From Pigmentiphaga sp. NML080357 (lineage in GTDB: Bacteria > Pseudomonadota > Gammaproteobacteria > Burkholderiales > Burkholderiaceae_B): DNA of 64,000 nucleotides. Below are positions 26,700 through 34,688 of this stretch, in pieces; position 1 is the stretch's first letter, and each line of letters begins with the position of its first letter. The stretch covers positions 218,913-282,912 of the forward strand of contig NZ_NINW01000029.1 in assembly GCF_002188465.1 (NCBI RefSeq), in the 5' to 3' direction. The position numbers and the translations under genes were made by a program. Under the pieces are notes generated by a model, which saw only the letters and a list, made by a program, of their open reading frames with translations, had not been told where the DNA came from and did no database searches.

Positions 26700-28054
26700 T
26701 CATCGAAGCCGGACACATCGCCACGGTGGACGCCACGCTCGGGCGCATCCGGGACGGCGCCGTGGCCGTCAAGGCCGGCCGTATCGCCGCGGTGGGCCCG
26801 CGCGAGGCCTTGCATGCCCGGTGGCGCGCCGGCCAGGTCCACCGCCATCCGCGGGCGCTCATGGTGCCGGGCCTGGTGGACGCGCACGTGCATCCCGGCC
26901 TGTTCTTCTTCGCCCGCCTCGCACCCGCGCCTACCCCCGAACGGCCGGGCCTGCTGGCCCGGGGAGGGCAGATCGAGCGTTTCCTGAACCTGCTGACCGG
27001 CGGCCTGCGCCTCGACCCCGGCCAGACCCGCATCGCCGCGCGCGCCAGCCTGCTGCGCGCGCTGGAATCCGGCGTGACCTACTTCAACGACGCCGCCGCG
27101 GGCGACACGGACGCGCTGGCCGAGGCCGCGCGCGAGACCGGCGTGCGCGGCGTCGTGACCTACGATTTCGGCGCCGACCTGGGCTTCGATCTCGGCCGCG
27201 ATCCTCCCATGCCGGTGCGCATCGCCCAGGCGGACGCACTGCTCGCCCGCGCCGAGGCCATCGTCGCCCGCCACCACGGCCGCGATGGCATGCAGTGCTG
27301 GTACAACCTGCTGTGCGACCTCAACGCCAGCGACGAGCTGTACGTCGAAACGACCCGGCTGGCCCGGCGCGACGGCGTGGGCATCAACACCCACTCCTCG
27401 ACGGTCCTGCGGCACGAAGCCGCCTCCCGGCGCCTTTACGGCCGCGACTCGGTGCGGCGCCTGCTCGACCTCGGGGTGCTCGGCCCGCACTGGATCGGCG
27501 CCCACATGGGCTTCGTCGCGGAAGAAGACTGGCCGGCCCTGGCGGCCACCGGCGCGCACGTGGCGCATTGTCCCGCCACCTCCATGGGCTCGGGCAAGCA
27601 GATCATCGAGCGCGGCGCCATCCCCGCCATGCGCCGCGCCGGCATCCCCGTCGCCCTGGGCACGGACTCGGCCCAGTGGCCCGACCTGCCGCAACAGATG
27701 TCCCTGGCCTACTACGCCCACAAGGAAGTCCTGGGCGACGACGCCGTATTCCCTCCGGACGAGGTGCTGGAAATGGCCACCCTGGCAGGCGCCAGGGCCT
27801 GCGCGCAAGAGGCCGGGCGCGGTTCCATCAGCCCCGGCAAGACCGCCGACCTGGTGCTGGTGGATACCGACAGCCCGCGCTTCGCGCCCTTCGCCGACCC
27901 GCTCCTGGCCTGGATGCGCAGCGGCGGCGTGGCGCCGCTGGACGTGTACGTGGAAGGACGGCTGCGCGTGCGCGGCGGGCAAGCGGTGGATCTGGATCGC
28001 GAGCGTTTCGTGCGGGAGGCGAGGGCGGCGGCGGAAGCGATCGTGCGGCGATAG
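26681..28054 (+). CDS. Amidohydrolase, TrzN/AtzB/SsnA-like deaminase or chlorohydrolase
   Basis: A 457-residue metal-dependent amidohydrolase with a TIM-barrel core inside a split composite domain. Metal-binding motifs are VDAHVHPG (HxH, about residue 67), THSST (about residue 237), GAHMGF (about residue 277) and GTDSAQWPD (about residue 327). The pattern is that of the subtype III group, which includes deaminases and s-triazine hydrolases. The reaction is probably hydrolytic removal of an amine or opening of an N-containing ring. The start overlaps the racemase gene, and the gene ends the operon. Confidence 0.87.
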   Translation: MQQADLIIEAGHIATVDATLGRIRDGAVAVKAGRIAAVGPREALHARWRAGQVHRHPRALMVPGLVDAHVHPGLFFFARLAPAPTPERPGLLARGGQIERFLNLLTGGLRLDPGQTRIAARASLLRALESGVTYFNDAAAGDTDALAEAARETGVRGVVTYDFGADLGFDLGRDPPMPVRIAQADALLARAEAIVARHHGRDGMQCWYNLLCDLNASDELYVETTRLARRDGVGINTHSSTVLRHEAASRRLYGRDSVRRLLDLGVLGPHWIGAHMGFVAEEDWPALAATGAHVAHCPATSMGSGKQIIERGAIPAMRRAGIPVALGTDSAQWPDLPQQMSLAYYAHKEVLGDDAVFPPDEVLEMATLAGARACAQEAGRGSISPGKTADLVLVDTDSPRFAPFADPLLAWMRSGGVAPLDVYVEGRLRVRGGQAVDLDRERFVREARAAAEAIVRR

Positions 28055-28109
28055 CGTTCGGAGCGCTCCCTCTGCGAGGAATTTGCGGCGGCCTGACGCC
28101 TGGCAAGGA

Positions 28110-28496
28110 TCAAATTTCGATGATCGTGTCGCTATAGCGTGCCACCAAGGCATCGTGCGTCATCAACCGCATCGGTTCGATCAGCGCTTGCGCGACGAGC
28201 AGCCGATCAAACGGGTCTTGGTGGTGAGCGGCCAAGTCCTCTACTGCGGCGGCATGTTCGGCCTCTATGGCGAGAAACCGATAACCGGCGTCGTTGAAGT
28301 AGCGTATTGCGTCCGGACTCGACACCGGCATGTGTCCACGGCCAAGGGAGTGCTTGATGGCAATTTCCCAGATGCTTGCCGCGCTGACCCAGACCGTTGT
28401 TCGGCTTGACTGGATCAAGTTGCGAGCATGTTGCGGCAACCGTGGGCTGTCTGTAATGGCCCACAATGCGACATGCGTATCCAGCAGCAAGTTCAA
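28110..28496 (-). CDS. PIN-domain toxin (VapC-like)
   Basis: A 128-residue PIN-domain ribonuclease. The acidic residues of the active site are visible in LLDTHVALW (Asp6), IWEIAIK (Glu43), QDPFDRLLVAQA and THDALV. It overlaps the antitoxin gene by four bases. PIN toxins cut tRNA or rRNA; the target here is unknown. It belongs to the group usually paired with Phd/YefM-type antitoxins, as here. All acidic residues are kept, so it looks active. Confidence 0.92.
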   Translation of the reverse strand: MNLLLDTHVALWAITDSPRLPQHARNLIQSSRTTVWVSAASIWEIAIKHSLGRGHMPVSSPDAIRYFNDAGYRFLAIEAEHAAAVEDLAAHHQDPFDRLLVAQALIEPMRLMTHDALVARYSDTIIEI

Positions 28497-28741
28497 GGTT
28501 GTTCCCCTTCGAGGAACAAGCGTGCGATGTCATCGTTGTGAACGTCGATGTCGTCCGGTACCTCAAATTTGCCCTTGGCGACCCCGATCCTCCGGCCGAC
28601 CGGCGTGGCATCTATCGGAACCAGCTTAGCGGCCGGCCGGCCGTTGCGCGCAATGATGATCTCTCGTTCTTGGCCTTGTTCAATTGCTTCGACCAGACGG
28701 GACAGCGAGGATTTAGCCTCCAGCATGTTGACCGCTTGCAT
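28493..28741 (-). CDS. Phd/YefM-family antitoxin
   Basis: An 82-residue protein. Its N-terminal half is the Phd/YefM DNA-binding and dimer fold (VNMLEAKSSLSRLVEAIEQG, then EIIIARNGRPAAKLVPI), and its acidic tail (VPDDIDVHNDDIARLFLEG) would bind the toxin. The start has a strong AGGAGG five bases upstream and a recognisable promoter. It should repress its own promoter, alone or with the toxin. Confidence 0.92.
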   Translation of the reverse strand: MQAVNMLEAKSSLSRLVEAIEQGQEREIIIARNGRPAAKLVPIDATPVGRRIGVAKGKFEVPDDIDVHNDDIARLFLEGEQP

Positions 28742-28769
28742 GGATTCCTCCTAAGTATCAGTTTGGTCT

Positions 28770-28798
28770 AGTCTAGTCTGGCTAACTCGGCTAGTCAA
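28770..28798 (-). promoter_or_regulatory. Promoter of the phd-PIN operon with repeated operator-like motif
   Basis: On the minus strand a -35 box TTGACT (28798-28793) is followed after exactly 17 bases by a -10 box TAGACT (28775-28770). Tandem copies of AGACT cover the -10 region, and a repeated TAGCC occurs in the spacer, which suits autoregulation by the antitoxin. The ribosome-binding site AGGAGG is at 28752-28747. Confidence 0.65.
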
Positions 28799-28822
28799 GC
28801 CTATATATCCAGACCCATTCCT

Positions 28823-29842
28823 CTATCTTTCCAGATACCACCGCACGGTCTTGCGGCTCGCTTCCTCAAACTGTTCCCGCGGCGACCATCCCAGTTCGTC
28901 GCGCATCTTGCCCGCGTTGATGGCATATCGCCAGTCATGGCCCGGCCGGTCGGCCACGAAGCGGATCAGCCGCCGGTGAGGCGCCCCCTCGGGATGGTAT
29001 TCATCCATCAGCGCACACAGCCGCTCCGCCACCTCGATGTTCGTGAGCTCGCAGCCGCCGCCGATGTTGTAGGTCTCCCCCGTCCGCCCCGCCCGCAGCA
29101 CCCGGTCTATGCCGCGGCAATGGTCGTCCACGTACAGCCAGTCGCGCGAATTGCCGCCGGAGCCGAACACCGGGATGGGGGTGCCGCCCAGGCAGTTGCG
29201 GATGATCGTGGGAATGAACTTCTCGTCGTGCTGGTAGGGGCCGTAGTTGTTGGAGCAATGCGTCGTGACCACCGGCAGCCCGTAGGTCCGGTAATAGGCC
29301 CGCACCAGGTGGTCCGAGGCCGCCTTGCTGGCCGAATAGGGCGAGTTGGGGGCGTAGGGCGATGCCTCCGTGAAGGGCGCATCGCCGGACCCCAGCGAGC
29401 CGTACACCTCGTCGGTGGAAATATGGTGGAAACGCCGGCCGTCCGCCGAGCCCCGCTCCACCAGCCAGGCCTGGCGCGCCGCCTCCAGCAGCACGAAAGT
29501 CCCGTCCACGTTCGTCCGCACGAAATCGCCCGGCCCGGTAATGGACCGGTCCACGTGCGTTTCGGCCGCGAAATGGACGATGGTGTCGATGTCGTGCTCG
29601 CGCAGCAGGCGGCCCACCAGCGCGGCGTCGCAAACGTCGCCCCGCACGAACACGTGGCGGCCGGTCGCGTCGAAGCGCGGCAGTATCGCCGGATCGGCCG
29701 CATAGGTCATCAGGTCCAGGTTCACCACGCGCACGCGGGGATCGCCGCCGAGCAGGTACGACACGAAATTCGCGCCGATGAAGCCGGCGCCGCCGGTCAC
29801 CAGGACCCGATGGGGGCGGTGGGTCACGTCGCCTGCTTCCAT
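28823..29842 (-). CDS. rmlB: dTDP-glucose 4,6-dehydratase
   Basis: With the ATG at 29842 the protein has 339 residues. The NAD-binding Rossmann motif is VLVTGGAGFIGANFV. Catalytic features of RmlB are STDEVYG (Thr, Asp, Glu) and the YSASKAASDHLV Tyr-x3-Lys pair. It converts dTDP-glucose to dTDP-4-keto-6-deoxyglucose, the second step of dTDP-L-rhamnose synthesis. The start overlaps the end of rmlD by 19 bases. It is the last gene of a run lptG-apaH-rmlC-rmlD-rmlB. Confidence 0.95.
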   Translation of the reverse strand: MEAGDVTHRPHRVLVTGGAGFIGANFVSYLLGGDPRVRVVNLDLMTYAADPAILPRFDATGRHVFVRGDVCDAALVGRLLREHDIDTIVHFAAETHVDRSITGPGDFVRTNVDGTFVLLEAARQAWLVERGSADGRRFHHISTDEVYGSLGSGDAPFTEASPYAPNSPYSASKAASDHLVRAYYRTYGLPVVTTHCSNNYGPYQHDEKFIPTIIRNCLGGTPIPVFGSGGNSRDWLYVDDHCRGIDRVLRAGRTGETYNIGGGCELTNIEVAERLCALMDEYHPEGAPHRRLIRFVADRPGHDWRYAINAGKMRDELGWSPREQFEEASRKTVRWYLER

Positions 29843-30705
29843 GTGGACAACACCTCCTCGAGTCCGGCGCGCCAGTCCGCCGCGGGCAGCCCCAGGCGGC
29901 GGTAGGCACGCGTACCGTCCAGCACGGAATAGGCCGGACGGCGGGCCGGCGCCGGGTACTCGGCACTCGTAATGGCCGCCACCTCCGGCGCCGCGTCGAG
30001 CAGCCCCAGCCGGTGCGCCTCGGCCAGGATGGCCTGGGCAAACGCATGCCAGCTCACCGCCGGTCCGCCCGGATAGTGGCAGGTGCCCCAAGCCAGCTCC
30101 TCGCCGGCTTCGATACGGCCGGCCAGCGCCAGCAAGGCCCGCGCAATGGCCCCCGCATGCGTGGGCGTCCCCATCTGGTCCGCCACCACCCGCAACGGGG
30201 CGCCGGCCTGCGCCCGCCGCAGCATGGCGCCCACGAAATTGTCCCCGTGGGCCCCGAACACCCAGGATACCCGCAGCGTCACATGGCGGGGCAGGGCGGC
30301 GCGCAAAGCCTGCTCCCCCTCCCACTTGCTGCGGCCATAGGCATTCAGCGGCGCGGGCGGGTCGTCCTCGGTATACGGCGATCGTTTCTGGCCGTCGAAC
30401 ACATAGCAGGTGGACAGGTGCAGCAAGGGGATGCCCCGCGCCGCGCAGGCGCGCGCGAGCTGGGCGACCCCGTCGCGGTTGACCGCAAAGGCCCGCTGCG
30501 GCTCGCTTTCCGCCTGGTCCACCGCCGTATGGGCGGCCGCGTTGATCACCACCACGGGGCGGTGCCTGTCCAGCGCCTCTTCCGTGGCCTGCGGATCGGC
30601 AACGTCCCACTGCGCGCGATCCAGCCCCACCAGATCTCGCCGGCCGGCGCGCCGCACCAGCTCCCGCCCGAGCTGGCCGCCCGCCCCGGAAACCAGGATC
30701 GTCAT
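29824..30705 (-). CDS. rmlD: dTDP-4-dehydrorhamnose reductase
   Basis: A 293-residue short-chain reductase of the extended family. TILVSGAGGQLGRELV binds NADPH. STCYVFDG and YGRSKWEGE carry the catalytic Thr and Tyr-x3-Lys. NAAAHTAVDQAE is the RmlD-typical NAAAxTxVDxAE segment. It makes dTDP-L-rhamnose from the RmlC product. The start overlaps the rmlC stop (ATGA). Confidence 0.95.
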   Translation of the reverse strand: MTILVSGAGGQLGRELVRRAGRRDLVGLDRAQWDVADPQATEEALDRHRPVVVINAAAHTAVDQAESEPQRAFAVNRDGVAQLARACAARGIPLLHLSTCYVFDGQKRSPYTEDDPPAPLNAYGRSKWEGEQALRAALPRHVTLRVSWVFGAHGDNFVGAMLRRAQAGAPLRVVADQMGTPTHAGAIARALLALAGRIEAGEELAWGTCHYPGGPAVSWHAFAQAILAEAHRLGLLDAAPEVAAITSAEYPAPARRPAYSVLDGTRAYRRLGLPAADWRAGLEEVLSTWKQAT

Positions 30706-31277
30706 GGGCGGCCCCGGTAGACGGGCAGCCGGTCCCGCGGCAAGTCGGCCAGCCGCGGCAGCGCGGCATCCTTGGCGGACAGCGTGAACGGGCCGCCGGC
30801 CCGCGGCCAGGCGATGCCCAGGTCGGCATCGTCCCACCGGATGCCGGCCTCCGCGGCAGGCTCGTAATAGGCCGTGCACTTGTAGACGACTTCCGCCTCC
30901 TCGGACAGCACGCAAAAGCCGTGCGCAAAGCCCGGCGGAATCCAGACCTGCCGGTGCGTGTCGCCATCCAGCTCCGTACCGACCCAGGCGCCGAAATCCG
31001 GCGATCCCAGGCGCACGTCCACCGCCACGTCGAACACCTTGCCGCGCGCCACGCGCACCAGCTTGCCCTGCGCCTGCGGCCACTGGAAATGCAGTCCGCG
31101 CAGCACCCCCCGGCGCGACAGCGACTGGTTCTCCTGCACGAAACCGGCGGCAATGCCCGCCTCGTCCAGCCAGCTCGCCCGGAAGGTCTCCACGAAATAG
31201 CCGCGCGCGTCGCGCAGCACCTCGGGCGCGAACACCAGGACTTCCGGCAAGCGGGTCTGCAGAATTTTCACGATCAA
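30702..31277 (-). CDS. rmlC: dTDP-4-dehydrorhamnose 3,5-epimerase
   Basis: A 191-residue cupin epimerase of normal length. GVLRGLHFQWPQAQGKLVRV contains the catalytic His (about residue 62), and IPPGFAHGFCVLSE with YKCTAYYEP follows as in all RmlC proteins. It epimerises C3 and C5 of the RmlB product. It lies 18 bases after apaH. The first enzyme of the pathway, RmlA, is not encoded in this window. Confidence 0.95.
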   Translation of the reverse strand: MIVKILQTRLPEVLVFAPEVLRDARGYFVETFRASWLDEAGIAAGFVQENQSLSRRGVLRGLHFQWPQAQGKLVRVARGKVFDVAVDVRLGSPDFGAWVGTELDGDTHRQVWIPPGFAHGFCVLSEEAEVVYKCTAYYEPAAEAGIRWDDADLGIAWPRAGGPFTLSAKDAALPRLADLPRDRLPVYRGRP

Positions 31278-31295
31278 TGGTCCCGTGCGGGCGCG

Positions 31296-32117
31296 TCAGC
31301 CCGGCACCCGATACTGCCGGCAGCTCACCTGGACCAGCTTGTGGTCCTCCAGCCGCGCCGCCGTCAACTGCCCGCCCCAGACACAGCCCGTATCCAGCGC
31401 CAGCAGGCCCGGGCGCTCCAGCAGGCCCAGCGTCGACCAGTGGCCGAACACCACCGTCACCGACTCGGTCGCCCGGTCCGGCACGTCGAACCAGGGCATG
31501 AACCCCTCCGGCGCATGCTTGGCGCCATCCTTCGCGGCGAACTCCATCGTGCCGTCCGCCGTGCAGAAACGCATGCGCGTCAACGCATTGACGATCACCC
31601 GCAGCCGGTCCGCCCCTTCCAGGCCATCGTCCCAGGCGGCCGGGGTATTGCCGTACATCTGCGCCAGGAAAGCCTGCCAATCCGGTCCGCGCAGCGTGGC
31701 CTCCACCTCGCCCGCCAGCGCCAGCGTCTGCGCCGCCGTCCAGCCGGGCAGCACCCCCGCATGCACCAGCAGGTGGCCGAGCTGGAAATGCGCCAGCGGC
31801 CTATGCCTTAGCCAGTCCAGGATCTCGGCTGCGTCCGGCGCATCCAGGATCTCCTGGATCGTGTCCGACTTTCCGGGCCTGCGCAGCCCCGCGGCCACCG
31901 CCAACAGGTGCAAGTCATGATTGCCCAGCACCGCCACCGCACGCTCGCCCAGCGCCATCACCCGGCGTATCGTCGCCAGCGAAGCCGGCCCGCGGTTCAC
32001 CAGATCGCCCGCGAACCAGAACCTCGCTTCGGCATCGCCGGCGATCTCCGGCCGGGCAAGCAGGGCGTCAAGCGATTCGCAGCAGCCCTGCAGGTCGCCG
32101 ATCATCCAGATGCTCAT
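31296..32117 (-). CDS. apaH: Symmetrical bis(5'-nucleosyl)-tetraphosphatase
   Basis: The ATG at 32117 is preferred to a GTG at 32126, because it opens with the conserved [12 protein letters not shown] (273 residues). Metallophosphatase motifs are GDLQGC (GDxxG), [10 protein letters not shown] (GDxxxRG), LGNHDLH (GNHD) and VFGHWSTLG. It splits Ap4A into two ADP and may also act on 5' caps of RNA. It lies nine bases after lptG and 18 before rmlC. Confidence 0.95.
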   Translation of the reverse strand: MSIWMIGDLQGCCESLDALLARPEIAGDAEARFWFAGDLVNRGPASLATIRRVMALGERAVAVLGNHDLHLLAVAAGLRRPGKSDTIQEILDAPDAAEILDWLRHRPLAHFQLGHLLVHAGVLPGWTAAQTLALAGEVEATLRGPDWQAFLAQMYGNTPAAWDDGLEGADRLRVIVNALTRMRFCTADGTMEFAAKDGAKHAPEGFMPWFDVPDRATESVTVVFGHWSTLGLLERPGLLALDTGCVWGGQLTAARLEDHKLVQVSCRQYRVPG

Positions 32118-32126
32118 GGCCGCCAC

Positions 32127-33305
32127 TCACGCCGCGTTGCCCGCCGGCTGGCGCCAGCGCGCACGAAGCAGATTGCCGTACTCCATGTTCAGCATCGCCA
32201 GCAGCGCCAGGCCCAGCGCCAGCGCATTCGGCGCCACCGCCGTCACCCAGGCCGGCCAGCGGTTCAGCATGCCCACGTTCAGCGCAAGCTGGTTCAGCAT
32301 GAAAAAGCCCACGCCCAGCAATATCCCCAGGAACACCTTCACGCCCACCCCGCCGCGGCGGGTCTGCATGAAACCGATCGGGGCCGCGATGGTAATCATC
32401 GCCAGCAAGGTGAACGGATAGATCAGCTTGCGCCAGATCGCCACGATCTGCCGGTCCGACACCAGGTGGTTCCTGTTCAGATACCCCACGTAGTCCAGGA
32501 GATCGGTAAACGACATCCGCTCCGGCGTCAGCACGCGCGCCAGCAGCAGCTCAGGCGTGAGCGTCGTCGAAACCGTACGCTCCGCCTCCCGCGTCACCTT
32601 GACCGGCGCCTCCGTGACGCGGGTGCCCCCATGCAGCGACGACTCCAGCGTGGGCGCGATCGTCGTCACGGCCACGTCGTGCAGCCGCAGCTCGTTCGTC
32701 CCGAAATTCGCCGTCTTCGCCTGGATCACCGACGCCAGCCGCCGCTCCGGCGTAAAGTCGTACAGCGTCACCTCCGAAGCGCCGCCCCCCGCCTGCAAGG
32801 CGGCTACGTTGATGATGCGCTCCCCGGCCGCCGTGTCTTCCTTGAACCAATACCCGCTGCGCAACACCCCCGACGACCGCCCTCCGGCGCTCCCGGTAAT
32901 CGTCAGCCTGGTCTCGTTCAGCTTGACCTCCGCCACCGGCGTCAGCCACTCCGCCAGGATCAGCGCCAGGATCATCACCGGCACCGACACCATCCACAGC
33001 ATCGCCAGCAGCCGCATGCCGCTCACCCCCGACACGCGCAGGATCACCAGCTCATGGCGCTGCGCCAGCGCCGCCAACGCCAGGATCGCGCCGATCAAAA
33101 GGCCGATCGGCAGGATGTCGTAGATGCGGGTGGGAAGCGCCAGCACTTCCAGGAACAGCAAGTGGTACAGCTTAAAGCCGCCGCGGCCGACCTGGTCGAG
33201 GTCGTCCACCATGGCGAAGAACGAGAACAGCCCGACCAGCGCCGCGAGGACGATGGACGAGGAACGGTAGATTTCAGTGGCCAGGTAGCGGCGGGCGGTC
33301 TTCAC
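32127..33305 (-). CDS. lptG: LPS export system permease LptG
   Basis: The family match begins at VKTARRYLATEIYRSS, encoded from a GTG at 33305 (392 residues). An ATG at 33365 would add about 20 residues and cannot be excluded, since neither start has a strong ribosome-binding site. Three membrane segments at the N terminus, a periplasmic beta-rich domain (about 130-270) and three C-terminal segments match LptG. With LptF and the ATPase LptB it extracts LPS from the inner membrane. LptF, often its neighbour, is not in this window. Confidence 0.9.
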   Translation of the reverse strand: MKTARRYLATEIYRSSSIVLAALVGLFSFFAMVDDLDQVGRGGFKLYHLLFLEVLALPTRIYDILPIGLLIGAILALAALAQRHELVILRVSGVSGMRLLAMLWMVSVPVMILALILAEWLTPVAEVKLNETRLTITGSAGGRSSGVLRSGYWFKEDTAAGERIINVAALQAGGGASEVTLYDFTPERRLASVIQAKTANFGTNELRLHDVAVTTIAPTLESSLHGGTRVTEAPVKVTREAERTVSTTLTPELLLARVLTPERMSFTDLLDYVGYLNRNHLVSDRQIVAIWRKLIYPFTLLAMITIAAPIGFMQTRRGGVGVKVFLGILLGVGFFMLNQLALNVGMLNRWPAWVTAVAPNALALGLALLAMLNMEYGNLLRARWRQPAGNAA

Positions 33306-33420
33306 GGCGTATAGGGAGGAAAGCAGGCCGTTAGTGTAAAGGAAGGGGCGGGCAGTCCCGGCCATGACCCTGCTGGCCGATCGGCGGCCAGCCCCGGGAG
33401 CGTCCGGAGGCCGCACCGCC

Positions 33421-33460
33421 TACTATTTATTGCTTGTTTACTATCTATATATAGTCAAGG
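33421..33460 (-). promoter_or_regulatory. A+T-rich promoter region of the lptG-apaH-rmlCDB run
   Basis: A 40-base A+T-rich island in very G+C-rich surroundings, 116 bases or more before the lptG start. On the minus strand it holds TTGACT followed by a run of TA steps. A clean -10 at proper spacing is not obvious, so the exact promoter is uncertain. Confidence 0.35.
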
Positions 33461-33469
33461 CGCCAGATC

Positions 33470-33484
33470 CCGGTTCGAAACCGG
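33470..33484 (-). terminator. Short hairpin after galU
   Basis: CCGGTT (33470-33475) and AACCGG (33479-33484) form a 6-bp stem 12 bases past the galU stop. There is no T tract. It could end the galU transcript. Confidence 0.4.
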
Positions 33485-33496
33485 AAAGCCCGGGCC

Positions 33497-34339
33497 TCAG
33501 TTCACCTTGAACCCGTGATACTTCTGGCCCAGCGCCAGCGTGGCCTCGAACAGCCCCGTCTTGCTGCCGCAGTCGTACCGCTTGCCGTCGTAGCGATGCG
33601 CAAACACCTTGCGCTTGGCCTGCATCAAGGCCGCGATCCCATCGGTCAGCTGGATTTCGCCGCCCGCGCCCTTGCCCAGGTTGCGCAGGTGATCGAAGAT
33701 CTCGCCCTCCAGCACATAACGGCCCACCACGGCCAGCGTCGAAGGCGCATCCTCCGGAGCCGGCTTTTCCACCATATTGAACACCTGCGCCGTCCGGCCC
33801 GTTTCGTCATGCGTGTCGACGATCCCGTACTTGGACGTATCCTCCCGGTTCACGTCCTGGACGCCCAGCACGCTACCGTCGTTCGCCATGGCCGCGTCCA
33901 CCAACTGCTTGGTAACCGGCACGTCCGCATCGATCAGGTCGTCCGCCAGCAGCACCGCAAACGGCTCGTTACCCACCACCGGCTCGGCGCACAGCACCGC
34001 GTGACCCAGGCCCAGCGGCGCCGGCTGCCTAATATAGATGCAGTTCACCGACGGCGGGATGATGTTCTTCACCGTCCGCAGCAGCTCGACCTTGTGCTTG
34101 GCGACCAGCTCGGCCTCCAGCTCGGGGATGGTGTCAAAGTGATCCTCGATCGCCCGCTTGTTCCGGCCCGTAATGAACACCATCGTGGTGATGCCGGCCG
34201 CCGCCGCTTCCTCCACGGCGTACTGGATGAGGGGTTTGTCGATTACAGGCAACATTTCCTTGGGCATGGCCTTGGTGGCGGGGAGGAAGCGGGTGCCAAG
34301 GCCGGCGACGGGGAAGACGGCAGTGCGGACGGGTTTCAT
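33497..34339 (-). CDS. galU: UTP-glucose-1-phosphate uridylyltransferase
   Basis: A 280-residue nucleotidyltransferase: [20 protein letters not shown] with the nucleotide-binding loop, [20 protein letters not shown], and VLLADDLID with the metal-binding Asp. It makes UDP-glucose for LPS core and other polysaccharides. It uses UTP, so it is not the missing RmlA. It is transcribed away from the wzi-wza-wzc operon and shares a 349-base region with it. Confidence 0.95.
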   Translation of the reverse strand: MKPVRTAVFPVAGLGTRFLPATKAMPKEMLPVIDKPLIQYAVEEAAAAGITTMVFITGRNKRAIEDHFDTIPELEAELVAKHKVELLRTVKNIIPPSVNCIYIRQPAPLGLGHAVLCAEPVVGNEPFAVLLADDLIDADVPVTKQLVDAAMANDGSVLGVQDVNREDTSKYGIVDTHDETGRTAQVFNMVEKPAPEDAPSTLAVVGRYVLEGEIFDHLRNLGKGAGGEIQLTDGIAALMQAKRKVFAHRYDGKRYDCGSKTGLFEATLALGQKYHGFKVN

Positions 34340-34688
34340 AATGGATTCTCGAGAAGAAGGTAAAAACGCAACGTTGCTACGATCTTACTCGACGGATCGC
34401 GTCCCGCCCCCGATTGAAGGGAATAGAAAAGGAAAAGGACAAAGGAAAAAGCTACTGTTACCGTTGCAAAAAAACTCGTAACCAGGGCTATCATCTCCAA
34501 CTGGGGAAAACGTCACCACACTTCATGAAACCCGCCACCGCGGGAAGATCGCAAATTTGTTATAGAAGTTAAGGGCGATAGGGGCGCTTGACGTTTCGTG
34601 GTATGTTTGCTCGCCTTTCTACCGTCCGCGGAACTAGGTAACTACCCCTAGACTAGACCTTACGCCGTGGTCCAAACCTTCCATCCTC
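34340..34688. other. Divergent intergenic region between galU and wzi
   Basis: A 349-base region, more A+T-rich than the genes to its left, that must carry the promoters of galU (minus) and of the polysaccharide export operon (plus). TTGACG near 34588 could be a -35 box for the plus strand, but no good -10 follows at 17 bases. I looked for a JUMPstart/ops element upstream of wzi and found none. Confidence 0.45.

Noticed and set aside
33466..33490. Sequence resembling a tRNA T-arm (GGTTCGAAACC) near galU
   Set aside because: There is no acceptor stem, anticodon arm or CCA end around it; the short palindrome explains it better as a hairpin.
34340..34688. Possible JUMPstart/ops (RfaH) element upstream of wzi
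   Set aside because: Only GGGCGATAGGGGCG-like sequence is present; it does not match the ops core.
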